Shown here piece by piece: positions 61,480-64,000 of a stretch of 64,000 nucleotides of DNA. Numbering within the stretch: position 1 is the first letter of the stretch; every line of letters starts with the position of its first letter. Both the position numbers and the translations under genes were made by a program. The notes under the pieces are model-generated. The model saw only the letters and a program-made list of their open reading frames with translations, was not told where the DNA came from and did not search any database. The stretch is from positions 2,544,001-2,608,000 of the forward strand of contig JAQFVV010012496.1 in assembly GCA_028023455.1 (NCBI GenBank), written 5' to 3'. Origin of the DNA: Epiperipatus broadwayi (Eukaryota > Onychophora > Udeonychophora > Euonychophora > Peripatidae).

Positions 61480-63800
61480 TGATGATCATCATCAACCATT
61501 ATCAATTCACTGCAGGATGAAGGGCTCTCCATGTTAAATCCATATTTTCTGATCTCTAACCTCTTTTCACAACACCCCTGCATACTTTTTATTTCATCCA
61601 TCTATTTCACATGTGGTCTCTTTCTGGGTCTTTTACAATCTCTTGGAATCCAGTTTAAGATTTTAATTGTCCATCTATTATCATCTCTTCCAGCAATATG
61701 TCCAGCCCAACTCCACTTCAGTCTTTTCTTTCAATGATGTCAGTAACACCTGTTAGTTCTCTTACCCGCATATTGCGTTTTTGATCTCTTGTTACTCCTA
61801 ACATGCATCTCTCCATGCTTCTTTGAGTGGTCTGAAGTCTCTGTATTGCTCTTCTATTAAGTGTCCAAGTCTCAGATCCATAAGTAAGAACTGACAAAAC
61901 ATTTATTAAAAACCTTCCTTTTCAAACACATAGGCATATTACCTTTTAAAGATATTAAGTTATTTCTACCAAAAGAACTCCAACTAAGTTTAATTCTATG
62001 ATTGATTTCATCCATTATTTTTTCATCTGTAGTAATAATTTCACTAAGGTATTTGTAATTGTTAACTTCAAACCTCATCATAATCAATCTTTATTTTCAC
62101 CTTTTAAGAAAATTCTATAATCATTACTTTAGTCTTTTACATTTACCTTCCTACTTTTGTCTGATAACTCTTGCAACATTTCCTGAAACTCTAAAGCATT
62201 ATTTAGAAAAACAACTATATCATCTGAAAAATCTAAATGACTTAAATAATCTTCATTTACTTTCACTCCTTTAGCTTCCCATTTTAATCCACAAAATACT
62301 TCTTGCAAGACTGCTGTAAAAAGTTTTGGAGATATGGAGTCACTTTGTCTTACATCCTTTTTAATGTTGATCTTCCTAGTATCATTATGTTATCCAATTG
62401 TGGCTGTTGCATTTTTATAAATATTCTTCAGAAATTTGACAATATCCTGGGTCCATACCTTGATTATCTAATGCTTTAATCACTGAAGAAAAGCTTATAG
62501 AATCAAATGCCTTTTCATAATTACAAATCCAAAGTATAATGCCAATTCATATTCATTAGCCCTTTCTATAACTTCTCTCAATATTTGGATATGATTTACC
62601 ATACTAAAACCACTTAAATCCAACTTGTTTTTTTGATTGGTTGAAATCCAATATTTCCTGTAGATGAGTTGTAATTATCTTAGTAAAAATTTTGTATAAA
62701 ACTGATAAAAGGCTGATAGGTCTAATTTTTCATATCTTCTTTATCACCTTTTTTAAATATTAATATTAATACTGCATTCTTCCAATCATCTGGTACATCT
62801 TTATCATTTAGACATTTGGTATATAACTTTGCCAAAATTTTGTCTATTTTTTTACCTGCTTTTAATATATCAATTATAATTCCATCATTACCCGTAGCTT
62901 TTCCATTCTTTATAAATTTAATTTCATGTCTTACTTCTTCATTTAAAATCCTGAACAATTCAGAAGATGTAGTAGGTATTTGTTCTTTATTACCATATAA
63001 TTCGTGATAGAACTCTTCTACCCATTTCATGTTGTCACCTCTCTTTTTAGTAATAGTTCCATCTTTTTTCTTATTGCAGATATAAATTTTCTACCAATAC
63101 CAAAATGTTGTTTTACACTCTTGAGACTTTTATTCTCTTCTACAATCCTTCCTTGCTAGTTCCCAATTATACTTTCTTATATTATCAACTCTTGTACCAT
63201 TTTACAAAATTGAGATATCCAATCCTTTTTAATGCACCATTTTTATATATCTTCATGCTCCTTTTCTTCATAAATTCTCTAGTCTCATTAGAAATTTTAT
63301 TGGTCAATTACTGCTTTTTTCTACCAGCTATCTTTGTTGCAGTTTTTAAAAGTGTATCAGTTATTTTCATATTAATTTCATTCAAATCTGAATCATATTC
63401 AAAATCTACTAATACTTGAAACCGATTTGTAATTTCTAATTTAAATTCATTAGAATGTTTCTGAAGATTAGGAATATCAACTGTAAATATTGTTTTTCTT
63501 AATAATTTTTGTCTCTCTAGTTTTACATTAACACATCTCTTATTAATTGATGATTGCTTCCTATGTGAATTTATTAAGAACATTACAATCTTGAAATTTG
63601 TATTTTCTCTTAGTCAAAATATATTTCAATTCTGCTGTATCTTCATTTGGATGCTTCCGTATCCATTTTTTTTTAACATTTTTCTCAAAAAAAGAATTCA
63701 TAATATAAATTTTTCTTTTTCTGCAAATTTCGCAAATTTATGTCTTCTCTCATTTCTATTACCATAACCAAATTTACCTACAGCACTTTCCTTTGTTTAA
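61480..63800 (-). pseudogene. RTE-like LINE, endonuclease end through reverse transcriptase to 3' tail
   Basis: On the minus strand the element runs from about 63790 down. The endonuclease C-terminus comes first (VGKFGYGNRNERRHKFAKFA, KHPNEDTAELKYILTKRKYKFQD; the SDH motif that should follow is broken). A linker is at 63583-63308. Reverse transcriptase starts at 63030 (VRHEIKFIKNGKATGNDGI, VPDDWKNAVLILIFKKGD), then YRPISLLSVLYKIFTKI and the catalytic FSDDIVVF (about 62230-62205). Next are YKYLSEIITTDEKIMDEINHRIKL and LKRKVFN (61990-61930) and a tail ending in TTGATAATGG(TTGATGATG) at 61480-61500. Many frameshifts and stops make it inactive. The plus-strand frames here are shadows. Confidence 0.85.
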
Positions 63801-63857
63801 ATAGTCTGAACAGGCATTAACCTGTAGTTAATGTGCTTTAAAATTTGCAATCAAGTA

Positions 63858-63990
63858 TATTTTGCCAATAGAAGGTCTTCCAAACCACGACACAAGATAA
63901 CGATTTTTATAAAGACAAGAACGGTCCATCTTGTCTTTAACCTAAATGTCCACTTATATAGGCAAATCTGAAGCATCTTGATTTGGAAGG
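63858..63990 (-). repeat. LINE leader-like segment with TATA-like box
   Basis: Upstream of the LINE frame the minus strand reads CCAAATCAAGATGCTTCAGA, TTTGCCTATATAAGTGG, then TCTTGTCTTTATAA and GTGTCGTGGTTTGGAAGACC. The same segment occurs on the plus strand at 46276-46402. The recurrence and the TATATAA suggest an element leader or promoter region; whether it belongs to this LINE is an inference. Confidence 0.5.
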
Positions 63991-64000
63991 GTGAAGTAGT

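Overview
The window looks like nuclear DNA from an invertebrate animal. It is strongly AT-rich, has GT-AG introns of 4.6 to 9.7 kb, uses the standard genetic code, and is packed with decayed animal-type mobile elements (hAT, pogo, mariner, Ty3/gypsy, Penelope-like, RTE-like and SGNH-ORF1 LINEs, tRNA-derived SINEs). I cannot name the species; a chelicerate or mollusc would fit, but nothing decides it.

The only gene I can support with confidence is on the plus strand. It is the C-terminal two thirds of an acid (lysosomal/gastric-type) lipase in six exons: 11441-11591, 21255-21347, 26091-26246, 35067-35138, 39715-39786 and 49261-49503. It carries the GHSQG nucleophile motif, the catalytic Asp and the catalytic His. 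The N-terminal exons were not found and probably lie upstream of position 1.

Layout: 1-11.4 kb is upstream DNA or intron with a hAT transposase relic, palindromic repeats, a pogo-like element and a tRNA-Gly-like SINE. 11.6-21.2 kb (intron) holds a decayed Penelope copy and a 5.3-kb Ty3/gypsy element with both LTRs. 21.3-35 kb holds hammerhead-bearing tandem repeats, another Penelope relic, a GATA/GATG minisatellite and a LINE ORF1 relic. 35-49 kb holds two more gypsy relics, a second pogo-like copy, a Penelope tail and a tandem array of tRNA-like units. 49.5-64 kb, downstream of the lipase, holds MITEs (one starting 8 bp after the stop codon), a frameshifted B-box/coiled-coil gene copy, a deleted mariner and a minus-strand RTE-like LINE.

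The most interesting observation is that two abundant repeat families carry type I hammerhead ribozyme motifs. Family B has a unit of about 455 bp with a hammerhead containing a GUC (or derived) cleavage triplet. It occurs as a head-to-tail dimer at 23.5-24.3 kb (hammerhead cores exactly 455 bp apart), which is the organisation of retrozymes. Family A has a different hammerhead, carried in both arms of fold-back repeats. A CpG in its core has decayed independently to TG or CA in different copies.

Apart from the lipase almost everything is repeat-derived, and most short open frames are chance products of repeats.
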